Notes: generated by a model not told the origin, from the sequence alone. Shown: positions 36,449-45,905, counted from the first letter of the stretch. The stretch is 64,000 bases of DNA from Jilunia laotingensis (GCF_014385165.1 NZ_JACRTF010000001.1:806001-870000), one strand, 5' to 3'. Translations and numbers: made by a program.

Positions 36449-38583
36449 TAGCTCTTCTTTAACCATTTATAGAACCATTTACCCACTTTCTCATAATGTT
36501 GTGATTCGTTATTACCACGTGGATTAGAGAATGAAATAGCCTCCTGCGGTTCTCCCAGTTGATCGGGATACAAAACAATAAAACTATTGTTAGAAAAATA
36601 TTTTCCAAGTTGTGTCGGCAATTTCTCAAAAGACGGATCATAAGAGATAGAGCCCCGCCGCGCACTGATTATAACCAACAAATGATCATAATTTACTTGT
36701 CCAGTCAATAATAAAAGGTCTCCCCAATTGTCTAACCGTGAAAAATCAGTCATTGTTTCTCCATGTTTTTTCTTAACGAGTTGATGTATATAGCCCTCTG
36801 TCTGTTCATTGCAAAAGAAGTGTGCCCTGCATCCTAAAATATTCGACATGCGGCAAAAATGCTCCACCCATTTTTTAAATCCGGCCTCGTACTCTGCCTT
36901 TGGCGGAACAGCAATAATTATACGACGCAAAGTATTAACAGGCATGAGGAATTTAGCAATCATCACTTCCCTGTGTAGACCTTTAAGCAAACTATCAGCC
37001 AAATTACCAAAAAAAGAGTCAACAATGTTCACCTTACGGTGTAACCCAATTATCAGATCCGTTACTTCATACTCTTTAGCCGTATGTATAATGCCTGAAG
37101 CAATATTCAAGTCATAGCGACTGACTTGAACCAAAGGGACATCTACAGATGCTGCTATTTTAGCAGCGCGCTCAAGATTACGTTTACCTGCTAATTCCAA
37201 TCGCTCCGAACTACTATTGTCATTAATGACATTCAGAGCTACCAAATTGTCCTTTTGTTTAGGATCACGAATGACCAAAGACAAATTCATAAGTTCCTCA
37301 ATCGTCTCAGGGTTGGCAACCGGAATCATGATCTTTTCATGCGTCTCTTTCTTATTTTCTGCCTCCAGCAACAAAGTCTCATTCATTGCCAGTTTCCGGG
37401 CAGCCCGTTCTGTAGTGAAAGAACTGATTATACAGGTAAATAGGATCAGCACGATGGTGCCGTTCAATACATCCTCGTTCAACAATCGGCCACCATCAGG
37501 CAAAATTATATTATATCCCACCAACACTGCCGCCAACGTAGCAGCCGCCTGTGCATTACTCAAACCGAACATAAGTTCACGCTCGAGTGATTTCATCCGG
37601 TAAATTTTTTGAGTCAGCCACGAGGCTATCCATTTACTAACTAAAGCAACAGTCGTCATCACTAATGCCACTTTCAATGCATCACCATGTCCAAAAAGAA
37701 TTTTGACATCGATAAGCATACCCACCCCTATAAGGAAATAGGGTATAAACAACGCATTACCAACAAATTCAAGATGATTCATCAATGGAGAGACATGTGG
37801 AATAAGCCGATTCAACACCAAACCCGCAAGAAATGCTCCCAATATTCCCTCCATACCAACAAATTCCATTAGACCGGCTCCCAAGAACACCATAGCAAGT
37901 ACAAAGATAAATTGCATCACATTATCGTCATACCGCCGAAAAAACCAACGCCCGATACGCGGGAAGAAGAAAATAATAAGGAAACCAAGAAATATAACTT
38001 TTACAACCAGCCATATCCAGAACAACCCGGAAGATTCTCCTTTGAAAAGTCCTCCAATCACCGCTAACACCAACAAGGTCAGAGTATCGGTTACAGCGGT
38101 ACCACCGACTGCAATACTCACGCTACGATGCCGGGATACGCCATACCGGATCACAATAGGATATGCAACCAATGTATGTGAAGCATACATACTGGCAAGC
38201 AATATCGATGTCACCAACCCATATTTCAGTAACGTCATATTAGTGACAAAGCCAATTGCCATAGGTATTATGAACGCAAGCAGCCCAAGTACGACAGCTT
38301 TTCCTCTATTTTGTTTAAAATCTCCCATGTTCATTTCCAACCCGGCAAGAAACATAATATAATATAACCCCACCTTACCGAACAGTTCAAAACTACTATC
38401 CCTTGTCAGAATATTAAAGCCATGCTCTCCAATTACTACACCGGCAAGTATCATTCCGATAATATGCGGTATGCGAAGTCTTCCTAATACTAAGGGAGCA
38501 AATAATATAATGAGAAGTACAAGGAGAAATATCCATGTAGGATCGGTTATAGGTAGTTGTAAGCTGATATCAAACCATTGCAT
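36448..38583 (-). CDS. CPA2-family cation/proton antiporter with universal-stress-like C-terminus
   Basis: I start at the ATG at 38583 (MQWFDISLQLP); an upstream extension to 38631 is unlikely. The 711-residue protein has about 12 membrane helices of the Na+/H+ exchanger fold (for example IPHIIGMILAGVVIGEHGF and GILGAFLAGLVLNRLIP). A cytoplasmic part of about 300 residues follows, with two UspA-like halves (EKIMIPVANPETIEELMNLSLVI and RRIIIAVPPKAEYEAGFKKWVEHF). It should exchange Na+ or K+ for protons. The Usp part is probably a nucleotide-sensing regulator. Confidence 0.92.
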   Translation of the reverse strand: MQWFDISLQLPITDPTWIFLLVLLIILFAPLVLGRLRIPHIIGMILAGVVIGEHGFNILTRDSSFELFGKVGLYYIMFLAGLEMNMGDFKQNRGKAVVLGLLAFIIPMAIGFVTNMTLLKYGLVTSILLASMYASHTLVAYPIVIRYGVSRHRSVSIAVGGTAVTDTLTLLVLAVIGGLFKGESSGLFWIWLVVKVIFLGFLIIFFFPRIGRWFFRRYDDNVMQFIFVLAMVFLGAGLMEFVGMEGILGAFLAGLVLNRLIPHVSPLMNHLEFVGNALFIPYFLIGVGMLIDVKILFGHGDALKVALVMTTVALVSKWIASWLTQKIYRMKSLERELMFGLSNAQAAATLAAVLVGYNIILPDGGRLLNEDVLNGTIVLILFTCIISSFTTERAARKLAMNETLLLEAENKKETHEKIMIPVANPETIEELMNLSLVIRDPKQKDNLVALNVINDNSSSERLELAGKRNLERAAKIAASVDVPLVQVSRYDLNIASGIIHTAKEYEVTDLIIGLHRKVNIVDSFFGNLADSLLKGLHREVMIAKFLMPVNTLRRIIIAVPPKAEYEAGFKKWVEHFCRMSNILGCRAHFFCNEQTEGYIHQLVKKKHGETMTDFSRLDNWGDLLLLTGQVNYDHLLVIISARRGSISYDPSFEKLPTQLGKYFSNNSFIVLYPDQLGEPQEAISFSNPRGNNESQHYEKVGKWFYKWLKKS

Positions 38584-38649
38584 ATATCTAAGTTTTACGT
38601 TTTCTCTGCAAAATAACAAAAAACTTATCAATTATATGGCAAATTGTTA

Positions 38650-38657
38650 TAATTTTG
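38650..38657 (+). promoter_or_regulatory. candidate -7 box for asd
   Basis: TAATTTTG matches TAnnTTTG, 69 bp upstream of the asd start codon. Confidence 0.45.
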
Positions 38658-38726
38658 CAACCAATTATTTGCTATTCGGAAGAATAGTATATTAAATACA
38701 ATATTCAATTTAAACAAGAGAAAAAG

Positions 38727-39734
38727 ATGAAAGTAGCTATTGTTGGCGTAAGCGGAGCCGTAGGACAAGAATTCCTGCGCGTGCTCGATGAGAGAAATTT
38801 CCCGTTGGACGAGTTGGTTTTGTTCGGTTCTAAACGTAGTGCCGGAAGCAAATATACTTTCCGCGGTAAACAGATCGAGGTAAAACTCTTGCAACACAAC
38901 GATGACTTTAAAGGAGTGGATATCGCTTTTACATCAGCAGGTGGAGGAACTTCTAAAGAATTCGAAAAGACGATTACCAAATTCGGTGCCGTAATGATCG
39001 ACAATTCAAGTGCTTTCCGTATGGACAACGATGTACCTTTGGTGGTTCCGGAAGTTAATGCAGCCGATGCAAAAGATCGTCCACGTGGTGTAATTGCCAA
39101 CCCTAACTGTACGACGATCCAGATGGTAGTTGCACTGAAAGCCATTGAGCAGCTTTCACACATAAAAACCGTCCATGTCTCTACTTATCAAGCAGCTAGT
39201 GGTGCTGGGGCAGCAGCTATGGATGAACTTTACGAACAATATCGTCAGGTATTGGCCAATGAGCCCGTTACTGTAGAAAAATTTGCTTATCAACTTGCTT
39301 TCAATCTGATTCCACAAGTCGACGTTTTCACAGAAAACGGTTATACGAAAGAAGAGATGAAGATGTTCAATGAGACACGAAAAATCATGCATTCGGATAT
39401 AAAAGTCAGTGCAACCTGTGTACGTGTCCCTGCTTTGAGGGCTCATTCTGAAAGTATTTGGATAGAAACAGAACGTCCTATCTCCGTCGAAGAAGCCCGC
39501 GAAGCTTTTGCGAAAGGCGAAGGACTTGTATTACAAGACAATCCGGAAGAGAAAGAGTATCCAATGCCTTTGTTCCTTGCAGGAAAAGATCCAGTTTACG
39601 TAGGACGCATCCGCAAGGATCTTACCAACGAATGTGGTTTGACTTTCTGGATTGTAGGCGACCAAATCAAAAAAGGCGCAGCACTAAATGCCGTACAAAT
39701 TGCAGAATATCTGATTAAGGAAAAAAATATCTGA
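38727..39734 (+). CDS. asd: aspartate-semialdehyde dehydrogenase
   Basis: This 335-residue enzyme has the NADP loop [15 protein letters not shown] at the N-terminus, the catalytic cysteine in [10 protein letters not shown] (near residue 131) and [11 protein letters not shown]. It reduces aspartyl phosphate to aspartate semialdehyde for lysine, diaminopimelate, threonine and methionine synthesis. Length and motifs are normal. It stands alone and ends at a strong hairpin that separates it from the AT-rich accessory region. Confidence 0.97.
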   Translation: MKVAIVGVSGAVGQEFLRVLDERNFPLDELVLFGSKRSAGSKYTFRGKQIEVKLLQHNDDFKGVDIAFTSAGGGTSKEFEKTITKFGAVMIDNSSAFRMDNDVPLVVPEVNAADAKDRPRGVIANPNCTTIQMVVALKAIEQLSHIKTVHVSTYQAASGAGAAAMDELYEQYRQVLANEPVTVEKFAYQLAFNLIPQVDVFTENGYTKEEMKMFNETRKIMHSDIKVSATCVRVPALRAHSESIWIETERPISVEEAREAFAKGEGLVLQDNPEEKEYPMPLFLAGKDPVYVGRIRKDLTNECGLTFWIVGDQIKKGAALNAVQIAEYLIKEKNI

Positions 39735-39751
39735 CAATAAACACTACTAAC

Positions 39752-39808
39752 AATCAAGTTCTTGCTATTTCATGTCTATTATTAGTATGAAATAGCAAGA
39801 ACTTGATT
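39752..39808. terminator. 22-bp perfect hairpin downstream of asd
   Basis: Arms 39752-39773 and 39787-39808 are perfectly complementary over 22 bp with a 13-nt loop, and TTTT follows on the plus strand. It terminates asd and can also block transcripts arriving from the discoidin-like cassette on the other strand. Confidence 0.8.
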
Positions 39809-40017
39809 TTTAAATTGCCCACATTTTTTCATTATATTCCTTATATCAAAAACATAACTAGCCGATTAACAAAAGAATTATTATCCATCTAATTCTCAGG
39901 AATAATTTTCCCTCATAAAAAGTAGAATAAGAGAGCTGACCCATAATAAACGTTTCCATTGATTACAAAAAATTTGGCTTTCTATATTCATTGTAACATC
40001 AAGCCCCAATCCTTTAA

Positions 40018-41079
40018 CTATACAAATAAGTAAGGATATATAAATGCAATCAATTTCCTTATAAACAAAATAAATTTTTCATGCCAAGCAAAAGCAGAAC
40101 ATGTATCAACAATCCATTGTATAATAGTTATAATCAGAGCCCCGGTAGTAAATCTAGCTAGCCATTTACTCCAACATTGTTGATGAGAGAATCTACGAAT
40201 CACCGGATTATAAATTGAATTTTGAAAATACTGCAATTCTTTATCTATTGTATGTAGTTCTTTTAAACGTTCGGTTATTTCGCTTTTAATATTTTCCAAT
40301 TCGGTATTGAAAATATTATCATTCAAATCAACGAGCATACGAACCACACGTTCATATACTCTTAATGAGATACTGCATACTGTTTCATCACTCTGTTTTC
40401 CAATAATTACACGGTTGTTTATCAAACCATGAATAGGGGGAGCCATCTCTTGATCTTCTACTTTCCCCGAATCACCACGTAAATGATTAAACCATTTATA
40501 AACTCCTTGCTTTTTTTGAGAAGTTTGACCGAATCCTTGCGAGCAATTATAAAGAACTTGCGTAGGATATTCATAAGCCTGAATGTTTACAAGATGGGTA
40601 TATTGATCACGAGAATTATTCATAAAATATATTTTGATATAACGTATATACTTACATGTTGATTCAAAATAAAACTCTTGCCAGCCATTACTACCATTAA
40701 ACATGGTATCATATACTACCTCCCATCTTAAAACACTTGCCCCCATACCCTCCTTAGACATTTCATCAGCAACTAACAACCTATAAAGGTACTTTCTACG
40801 ACTAGGCTGTTTTTTCTCAGACCCACAATTATCCCATAATAAAAAACGAATATAAGAAATTCTTTTTCTCTCCCGTAAATCAAAAATAATCCAACCGGGA
40901 TTTTTTATCGTATGAAAACCTGTGTTCGCATCGTAATAACGTATAACCTTCTCACCTTCCTTTAACTCTAAAGATACTAAATCACAAATCGTTTTTGAAT
41001 TCATTGAATTATTGCCATCTGAGTCAAAAGAAAACACATTCTCATTTTCTAAATAATTCTCATTATTCATATGCCTCAT
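40018..41079 (-). CDS. discoidin-like protein with C-terminal membrane segments (cassette gene 2)
   Basis: I do not recognise a named family. The 353-residue product has no signal peptide. Residues of about 50-175 look like an F5/8 type C (discoidin) beta-sandwich: WIIFDLRERKRISYIRFLLWD, WEVVYDTMF, WQEFYFESTCKYIRYIKIYF and VNIQAYE. A charged helical, probably coiled-coil region (about 255-290) follows, then two hydrophobic segments (about 305-325 and 333-353) reaching the C-terminus. The next gene upstream encodes a paralogue and ends 2 bp before this ATG (11 bp before the alternative ATG at 41070). Without a signal peptide the sandwich probably faces the cytoplasm, unusual for a discoidin fold. 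Confidence 0.7.
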   Translation of the reverse strand: MRHMNNENYLENENVFSFDSDGNNSMNSKTICDLVSLELKEGEKVIRYYDANTGFHTIKNPGWIIFDLRERKRISYIRFLLWDNCGSEKKQPSRRKYLYRLLVADEMSKEGMGASVLRWEVVYDTMFNGSNGWQEFYFESTCKYIRYIKIYFMNNSRDQYTHLVNIQAYEYPTQVLYNCSQGFGQTSQKKQGVYKWFNHLRGDSGKVEDQEMAPPIHGLINNRVIIGKQSDETVCSISLRVYERVVRMLVDLNDNIFNTELENIKSEITERLKELHTIDKELQYFQNSIYNPVIRRFSHQQCWSKWLARFTTGALIITIIQWIVDTCSAFAWHEKFILFIRKLIAFIYPYLFV

Positions 41080-41081
41080 TC

Positions 41082-41906
41082 CTATAATTTAAATATCATA
41101 ATCACAATCCAAATTACAAGGGAAACAACCGAAATCACTAAACCAACTACTTCACTACGATTGTTCTTCTTAAATTCTTCTTCAAATTTTTCACTTATTG
41201 GTTCAGCTATTAATTTTCTAACCTCGTCAACCTTTCCATCAACCGCATCTAACTCTTTCGATTTCTCAAATAAATAATCAATAATCTGAGTATATCTTTG
41301 TTTTAGCATCGTACTTACCGTTCGAGGCATAGCATTTTGAATTCGTCCTGAAAGATCCAGCAATTGGTTTGACAGAGGATATGCATCCCCCAATTCCAAC
41401 TCGTATGGATCGAAACAAATAAATACATTCCCTTTATCAAAAAAGGGATTAATCTCTTCAAAAGCATGTAATCTCACAATATGAAATCCCGAATTCTTCA
41501 TATTGTGTATAGCATGTACACGAATATAACGAACCCTGATTGCATTGTCAAAAAGAAATGTTTGCCAGCCTTTTCGGTATTTAGAAGATGTCCCAGCAGT
41601 ATCATGTATAACTTGCCAGCTACGTTTATCACTTGAAAGAAGCAACCTATAAGCATAAATCTGATCAACATATTTAGCTTTATCGGCCAATTTATTGTTT
41701 GGATCCTCATAATCCCATAATTGAAAAGAGATTTGTCTTAGATCATACTCTCGTTCCAAATCAACAGTCAAATAAGCAGGCCAATGCGTTGCACAATATC
41801 CACTTTTATTATCATATTCAATTTCTTTCCCACTGGTTAAATAGTGATAATGATTACAATATTCAAGCACTTTTTTATGCAAAGCCAAATCATTATAATT
41901 TCCCAT
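41082..41906 (-). CDS. discoidin-like protein with single C-terminal membrane anchor (cassette gene 1)
   Basis: This 274-residue protein is not of a family I can name. Residues of about 15-150 resemble an F5/8 type C domain and align with its neighbour: YLTVDLEREYDLRQISFQLWD, YAYRLLLSSDKRSWQVIHDT, WQTFLFDNAIRVRYIRVHAI and IVRLHAFE. A helical region with heptad-like spacing (about 175-245) leads to one membrane helix at the extreme C-terminus (VVGLVISVVSLVIWIVIMIF, 252-271). There is no signal peptide, so it looks tail-anchored with its body in the cytoplasm. It is the first gene of the pair and has its own promoter candidate. Confidence 0.7.
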   Translation of the reverse strand: MGNYNDLALHKKVLEYCNHYHYLTSGKEIEYDNKSGYCATHWPAYLTVDLEREYDLRQISFQLWDYEDPNNKLADKAKYVDQIYAYRLLLSSDKRSWQVIHDTAGTSSKYRKGWQTFLFDNAIRVRYIRVHAIHNMKNSGFHIVRLHAFEEINPFFDKGNVFICFDPYELELGDAYPLSNQLLDLSGRIQNAMPRTVSTMLKQRYTQIIDYLFEKSKELDAVDGKVDEVRKLIAEPISEKFEEEFKKNNRSEVVGLVISVVSLVIWIVIMIFKL

Positions 41907-42191
41907 CTATTTATATTATTATCTTTATCAAAAATACGTTATCAATTAGGATTATATGCTCTATTAGACTATTCTAGCAATACTTTTGACTCGTAAGAAC
42001 AAAGTAAAAGATACAAGCACATATGCTATTATATGTTTTGAATGATTATTATTCTCCATATTGAGATGGTTGAAAACAAACAATAATATATAAATTCATA
42101 CTCTATTGATTAACTGACTATTAATATTCAAACGCTACTTCCGATATCTATTTACAAGCCAATCTGTTACTATCGCAATAATCACTGATAG

Positions 42192-42221
42192 CAAAGTTAC
42201 AATAATATCTCATCAGACAAA
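42192..42221 (-). promoter_or_regulatory. strong Bacteroides-type promoter for the discoidin-like cassette
   Basis: On the minus strand a TTTG -33 element (42218-42221) and a TAACTTTG -7 element (42192-42199) are separated by 18 bp, a full match to the consensus. The predicted transcript would carry an untranslated leader of about 280 nt before the start codon at 41906. A second, weaker box (TATTTTTG, 41929-41936) lies nearer the gene. Confidence 0.6.
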
Positions 42222-42546
42222 TAATATTTATTAGTATTTTGACTGCTTATAAAGAAAACATGCGTTTTTTGTTTTAGTGACACTAATGCTTATTGATTCA
42301 AATGTTCTTGTCAGTACTTAATTATTTGATAGCTAAATAAAATCTACTGTTTAAAGAAGCCAACATATAGTAATACAAAGAATGGAACTGCGAATATTCA
42401 ATAAACCAATGTTGGGAATCAGTAAACTTTTTTATCGTAAAGAGCAAATGGTCAAATATCATTCCTTCAGACCAAAACTTTGTCTTTACCAAACGTATCA
42501 TATAAACAAAAATAAGGTTTTGTTACATAGAATATAGACATAAACC

Positions 42547-42577
42547 GTTGTTTAGTGAAAAATAATATATACTTTTG
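42547..42577 (+). promoter_or_regulatory. promoter candidate upstream of the kelch-SARP regulator
   Basis: GTTG (42547-42550), then 19 bp, then TACTTTTG (42570-42577) fit the -33/-7 pattern with one mismatch. The regulator starts at 43025, so this would give a leader of about 440 nt or serve a small RNA. Confidence 0.5.
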
Positions 42578-43024
42578 CAATGTATTAATTTGTTAAGTTC
42601 AGAATCAGCAATGGCATATGGGTGATACACTGCTTATCTTCAAGGTATTAACAGCATACTATCGAAGGGATCAGTTTGTGATGATTACGCCATAATCATT
42701 AATTTAATAAGAATATAACAAAGTATAACGATATGTAAAGTTGCTGTTATAGACAGTTTCAACCCATTAGATTCGAATAGCTTTGTTAATAGGAACTTGT
42801 AATGAGAAGCAGAGGCAGTAAAGATAGACAAACCTTATATTAAATAAAGATATTATGAAGATATTAGACAGTTTTATTTTTTTGCTTTCATGGGCATTCC
42901 ATAGAGAAAAACGAAAGATGCCTGCATATTGAGACGTTTTGTCCGAGTATAACACTTAGTAATGTGTTTATTATTTTTTAAAGCACAGTATTTAAATTAA
43001 AGTATCCATAAGTGAAAGGTCGCT

Positions 43025-45532
43025 ATGCATCTCTATAAATATATTATTTTTATAATAAGTCTCTGTATTAGTTTGGAAATATCCGCGCACGGACTAAAGT
43101 TTTACAGCACTGACCATCCTATTGCTCAGAGAACCTCATATAGTGTATTTGTCCACGAACGACCCGTTTTCAAAGATTACTTTGATATAGAATTCAATAT
43201 GGCTTTATATCCCACAGTGGAAATTGGCTATATCACTCGTATCAAAAGTGGTGATCCCACAAAAATATTCAATCTATTCTTCGATGTGCGTGGTGATGAT
43301 ATTCTTTTCCGCTTGAACCAAGAAGGGAAAAGTGTCTTAATATCCATGCCTGTCAATCGGGATGAGATGACAAAAGACCACTGGTTCAAAGTAAAAATCG
43401 CTTTCGACTTAAAGAATGATGAAATCATTCTGGAAATACATAATAAGAAAATGACATGCGAAGGCGTATCTCTTCCCGATGAGTTCCGCCCGGAAATAGT
43501 TTTTGGAAAAAGCGACCATATCATCGATGTTCCGTCGATTGCCATCAATCAATTAAAAGTCGGCAATACCAAATCTTATGTATTTGCACTGAATGAAACC
43601 AAAGGTGAGTTTGTGTATGACCAAGAAGGACGTTTGTGCGGAAAGGTGGATAATCCGATATGGCTTATTAACGAAGCGTACCATTGGCATAAAGAAGCAT
43701 GTTTTTCATCAAATACAGAAGCGGGAGCCAATTATAACATCAACAATAATGAAATATATTATTTCAATCGGGATTCGATATTCACCTACAACACAAAATC
43801 CAAAGAGATCACCGCCAGAGCTTTTGCCGAAAGATGCCCCGTAAAACTATCTCTAGCACGCAGCTTTATTGATGATGCCCATGACAAACTATATGCCTAT
43901 GAAGTGTATCATGACCCCCCTGATGACGGGCCTACTATCGCGAGTCTCGACCTCACCACTTTAACCTGGAATGTAGAAAGTTATCAACAACTTAGCATGC
44001 AATTGCATCACCATGATTCTTATTACGATCCGGAGCAGAACCTTTATACTATATTCGGTGGATTCGGAAACATGTATTACAGCAACAAGTTCTACACGCT
44101 CAATACAACGGACAAGCGTTGGGAAGTACTCGACTCCCTTTCAGGCGACGTCATTTACCCGCGCTATTTCTCTACAATCGGCTATTTGAAAAACAACCAT
44201 TGCATTTATGTATTTGGAGGCATGGGAAACGAATCGGGTGAGCAGATCGTTGGACGACGTTATTTCTATGATTTCTACAAAGTGGACATTGAAAATAAAC
44301 AGGTCCAAAAGCTTTGGGAGATTTCCGATGACGAGATAAATACAGCGCCTGCCCGAGGAATGGTGATTTTAAATGATTCCTGTTTCTATACTCTACGTTA
44401 TCCGGAAAGCGTTTCAAACTCCTTTCTAAAATTATACCGTTTTTCAGTAAAAGATGGCAGCTACCAGATTCTTGGCGATTCCATTCCCATCCTGTCCGAT
44501 AAAATCACCACGAACGCCCATCTCTATTACAACGAGCATCAGAGCAGGCTCTACGTTACTGTCCAGGAATCAAAGGACGACGTATCATCGTCCCTGACGG
44601 TTTATTCATTGTCTTTTCCACCGGTAACGCTTGAAGAATATGCCGGCATTCCCACCGGTTCGTCTCGGATTCCTACTATGTGGATTCTTGTGATCATTAC
44701 TTTGGCAGTCGCTACCACCATCGTGGCTGTGATCGTAAAAATCAAGCATAAGCCTGAAAATAAGGAGAGTGTACCACAAACCATTTTGCCGACAACAAAA
44801 ACGGAAATGATAAGCGAAACGGCTCAGCCTAACTCCATCTTTTTATTCGGTGACTTTGCCGTTTTCAGCAAGAATAAGCGAGACATCACTTATATGTTTA
44901 CAGCACGCCTCAAGCAAATGTTCTGTCTGATCCTGCAATACAGTGACGCGGAGGGTATATCATCCAAGCGGTTGAGCGATCTGATATGGCCGGATAAGTC
45001 GAAAGATAAAGTGAAAAACTCACGTGGAGTAGCCATCAACCATCTGCGGAAGATTCTGAACGAACTCGACGGCATCGAGTTAGTGTATGAAAAAGGATGC
45101 TTTAAAATCGTGACGAACAGTGAAATGTACTGCGATTATTTAAAATGCATGGAGATTATCTCTACAAATACGGTCAACAAATACCGGCAGCAATTTCTGA
45201 ACATAATCCACAGGGGAAAATTCATACAATTCTTTGACGACCCGGTATTCGACTATTTCAAACAAGATGTGGAATATAAACTCGAGAACGTGATCCAGCA
45301 TCAAATCGAAGAAACGTTTAGTGCCCGGAACTATCAGACAACCGTCAGTCTCACGGAGGCCGCGTTCAACATCGACCCTCTGAACGAGATGGCATTGTCG
45401 TACAATCTCAAATCGCAATTCATACTCAAACGAGAGAATGAGGCCATCACCACCTATCAGAAGTTCATCACAGAATACAAAAAGACCACCGGGGAAAATT
45501 ATCCCCACCCTTTCAGAAACTATTGGCGATAA
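43025..45532 (+). CDS. membrane-spanning regulator: LamG-like and kelch sensor with SARP-type winged helix
   Basis: The 835-residue protein begins with a signal/anchor peptide. A beta-sandwich of the concanavalin/LamG type (about 30-190) is followed by a kelch-like propeller (about 215-540) with blades such as LYTIFGGFGNMYYSNKFYTLN and CIYVFGGMGNESG. One membrane helix lies near 549-572 (MWILVIITLAVATTIVAVIV). In the cytoplasm, residues of about 604-700 form an OmpR/SARP winged helix (RLKQMFCLILQYSD, LIWPDKSKDKVKNSRGVAINHLRKIL, EKGCFKIV), then a BTAD-like helical domain to the end. It should read a periplasmic glycan and bind DNA directly. It lies directly before PUL2 on the same strand and is its likely activator. 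Confidence 0.85.
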   Translation: MHLYKYIIFIISLCISLEISAHGLKFYSTDHPIAQRTSYSVFVHERPVFKDYFDIEFNMALYPTVEIGYITRIKSGDPTKIFNLFFDVRGDDILFRLNQEGKSVLISMPVNRDEMTKDHWFKVKIAFDLKNDEIILEIHNKKMTCEGVSLPDEFRPEIVFGKSDHIIDVPSIAINQLKVGNTKSYVFALNETKGEFVYDQEGRLCGKVDNPIWLINEAYHWHKEACFSSNTEAGANYNINNNEIYYFNRDSIFTYNTKSKEITARAFAERCPVKLSLARSFIDDAHDKLYAYEVYHDPPDDGPTIASLDLTTLTWNVESYQQLSMQLHHHDSYYDPEQNLYTIFGGFGNMYYSNKFYTLNTTDKRWEVLDSLSGDVIYPRYFSTIGYLKNNHCIYVFGGMGNESGEQIVGRRYFYDFYKVDIENKQVQKLWEISDDEINTAPARGMVILNDSCFYTLRYPESVSNSFLKLYRFSVKDGSYQILGDSIPILSDKITTNAHLYYNEHQSRLYVTVQESKDDVSSSLTVYSLSFPPVTLEEYAGIPTGSSRIPTMWILVIITLAVATTIVAVIVKIKHKPENKESVPQTILPTTKTEMISETAQPNSIFLFGDFAVFSKNKRDITYMFTARLKQMFCLILQYSDAEGISSKRLSDLIWPDKSKDKVKNSRGVAINHLRKILNELDGIELVYEKGCFKIVTNSEMYCDYLKCMEIISTNTVNKYRQQFLNIIHRGKFIQFFDDPVFDYFKQDVEYKLENVIQHQIEETFSARNYQTTVSLTEAAFNIDPLNEMALSYNLKSQFILKRENEAITTYQKFITEYKKTTGENYPHPFRNYWR

Positions 45533-45665
45533 GCTTCCGCCTCAACGTTGGCAACCGGGGAGTATCCGAACTTGAAAACAGCTCCCTTTAGCGGTCGACA
45601 ACTTACCTTGCAATGGAACGTTACTTTTCCCGTAGACATCCATTGCCTTACCCTTGACTCTTTAA

Positions 45666-45758
45666 TGTCAGACACCCCCATGTCTCGCAGTTAGACACCC
45701 CCATGTTTCACTGTCAGACATGGGGGTGTTTCACTGTTAAACATGGGGATGTCTGACA
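45666..45758. repeat. 93-bp imperfect palindrome made of four 23-bp units
   Basis: Units start 23 bp apart at 45667, 45690, 45713 and 45736. Units 1 and 2 carry the core ACACCCCCATGT; units 3 and 4 carry its reverse complement ACATGGGGGTGT (unit 4 with one change) in the same register. The whole segment is therefore both a tandem array and an inverted repeat that could form a long hairpin or cruciform. It lies between the regulator and PUL2. Confidence 0.9.
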
Positions 45759-45881
45759 GGCTTCCATTTAAACTTTGCAACGTCATGGTTAGAAGCAAGT
45801 CACTGTTGCTTTAAACCGAACCGTAGTCACCAAACCGATAAATAATCTACAAGCCTCCCTGCATGTTAATTAATGTAACTT

Positions 45882-45905
45882 TTAACCCGCCTCTAAACGG
45901 GTTAA
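45882..45905. promoter_or_regulatory. small hairpin upstream of the PUL2 promoter
   Basis: Perfect 8-bp arms ttaacccg (45882-45889) and cgggttaa (45898-45905) flank an 8-nt loop. No T-run follows directly. It could be an operator or the terminator of the regulator transcript. Confidence 0.45.

Larger units (their letters stand above)
41907..43024. other. 1.1-kb AT-rich intergenic region
   Basis: No gene of convincing length lies here. It holds the two divergent promoter candidates. Two open frames of 25 codons on the plus strand (42618-42695 and 42855-42932) are noted but not supported as genes. It could contain untranslated leaders or a small RNA. Confidence 0.6.

Noticed and set aside
42618..42695. 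25-codon open frame (MGDTLLIFKVLTAYYRR...)
   Set aside because: No ribosome-binding signal, no recognised family, and length expected by chance in AT-rich DNA.
42855..42932. 25-codon open frame with a hydrophobic stretch (MKILDSFIFLLSWAF...)
   Set aside because: Could be a membrane peptide, but there is no supporting start signal or conservation evidence, so it is not annotated.
39735..43024. Mobile element carrying the discoidin-like cassette
   Set aside because: The region is AT-rich, but I find no transposase, integrase, tRNA target or flanking direct repeats, so horizontal transfer is only a suspicion.
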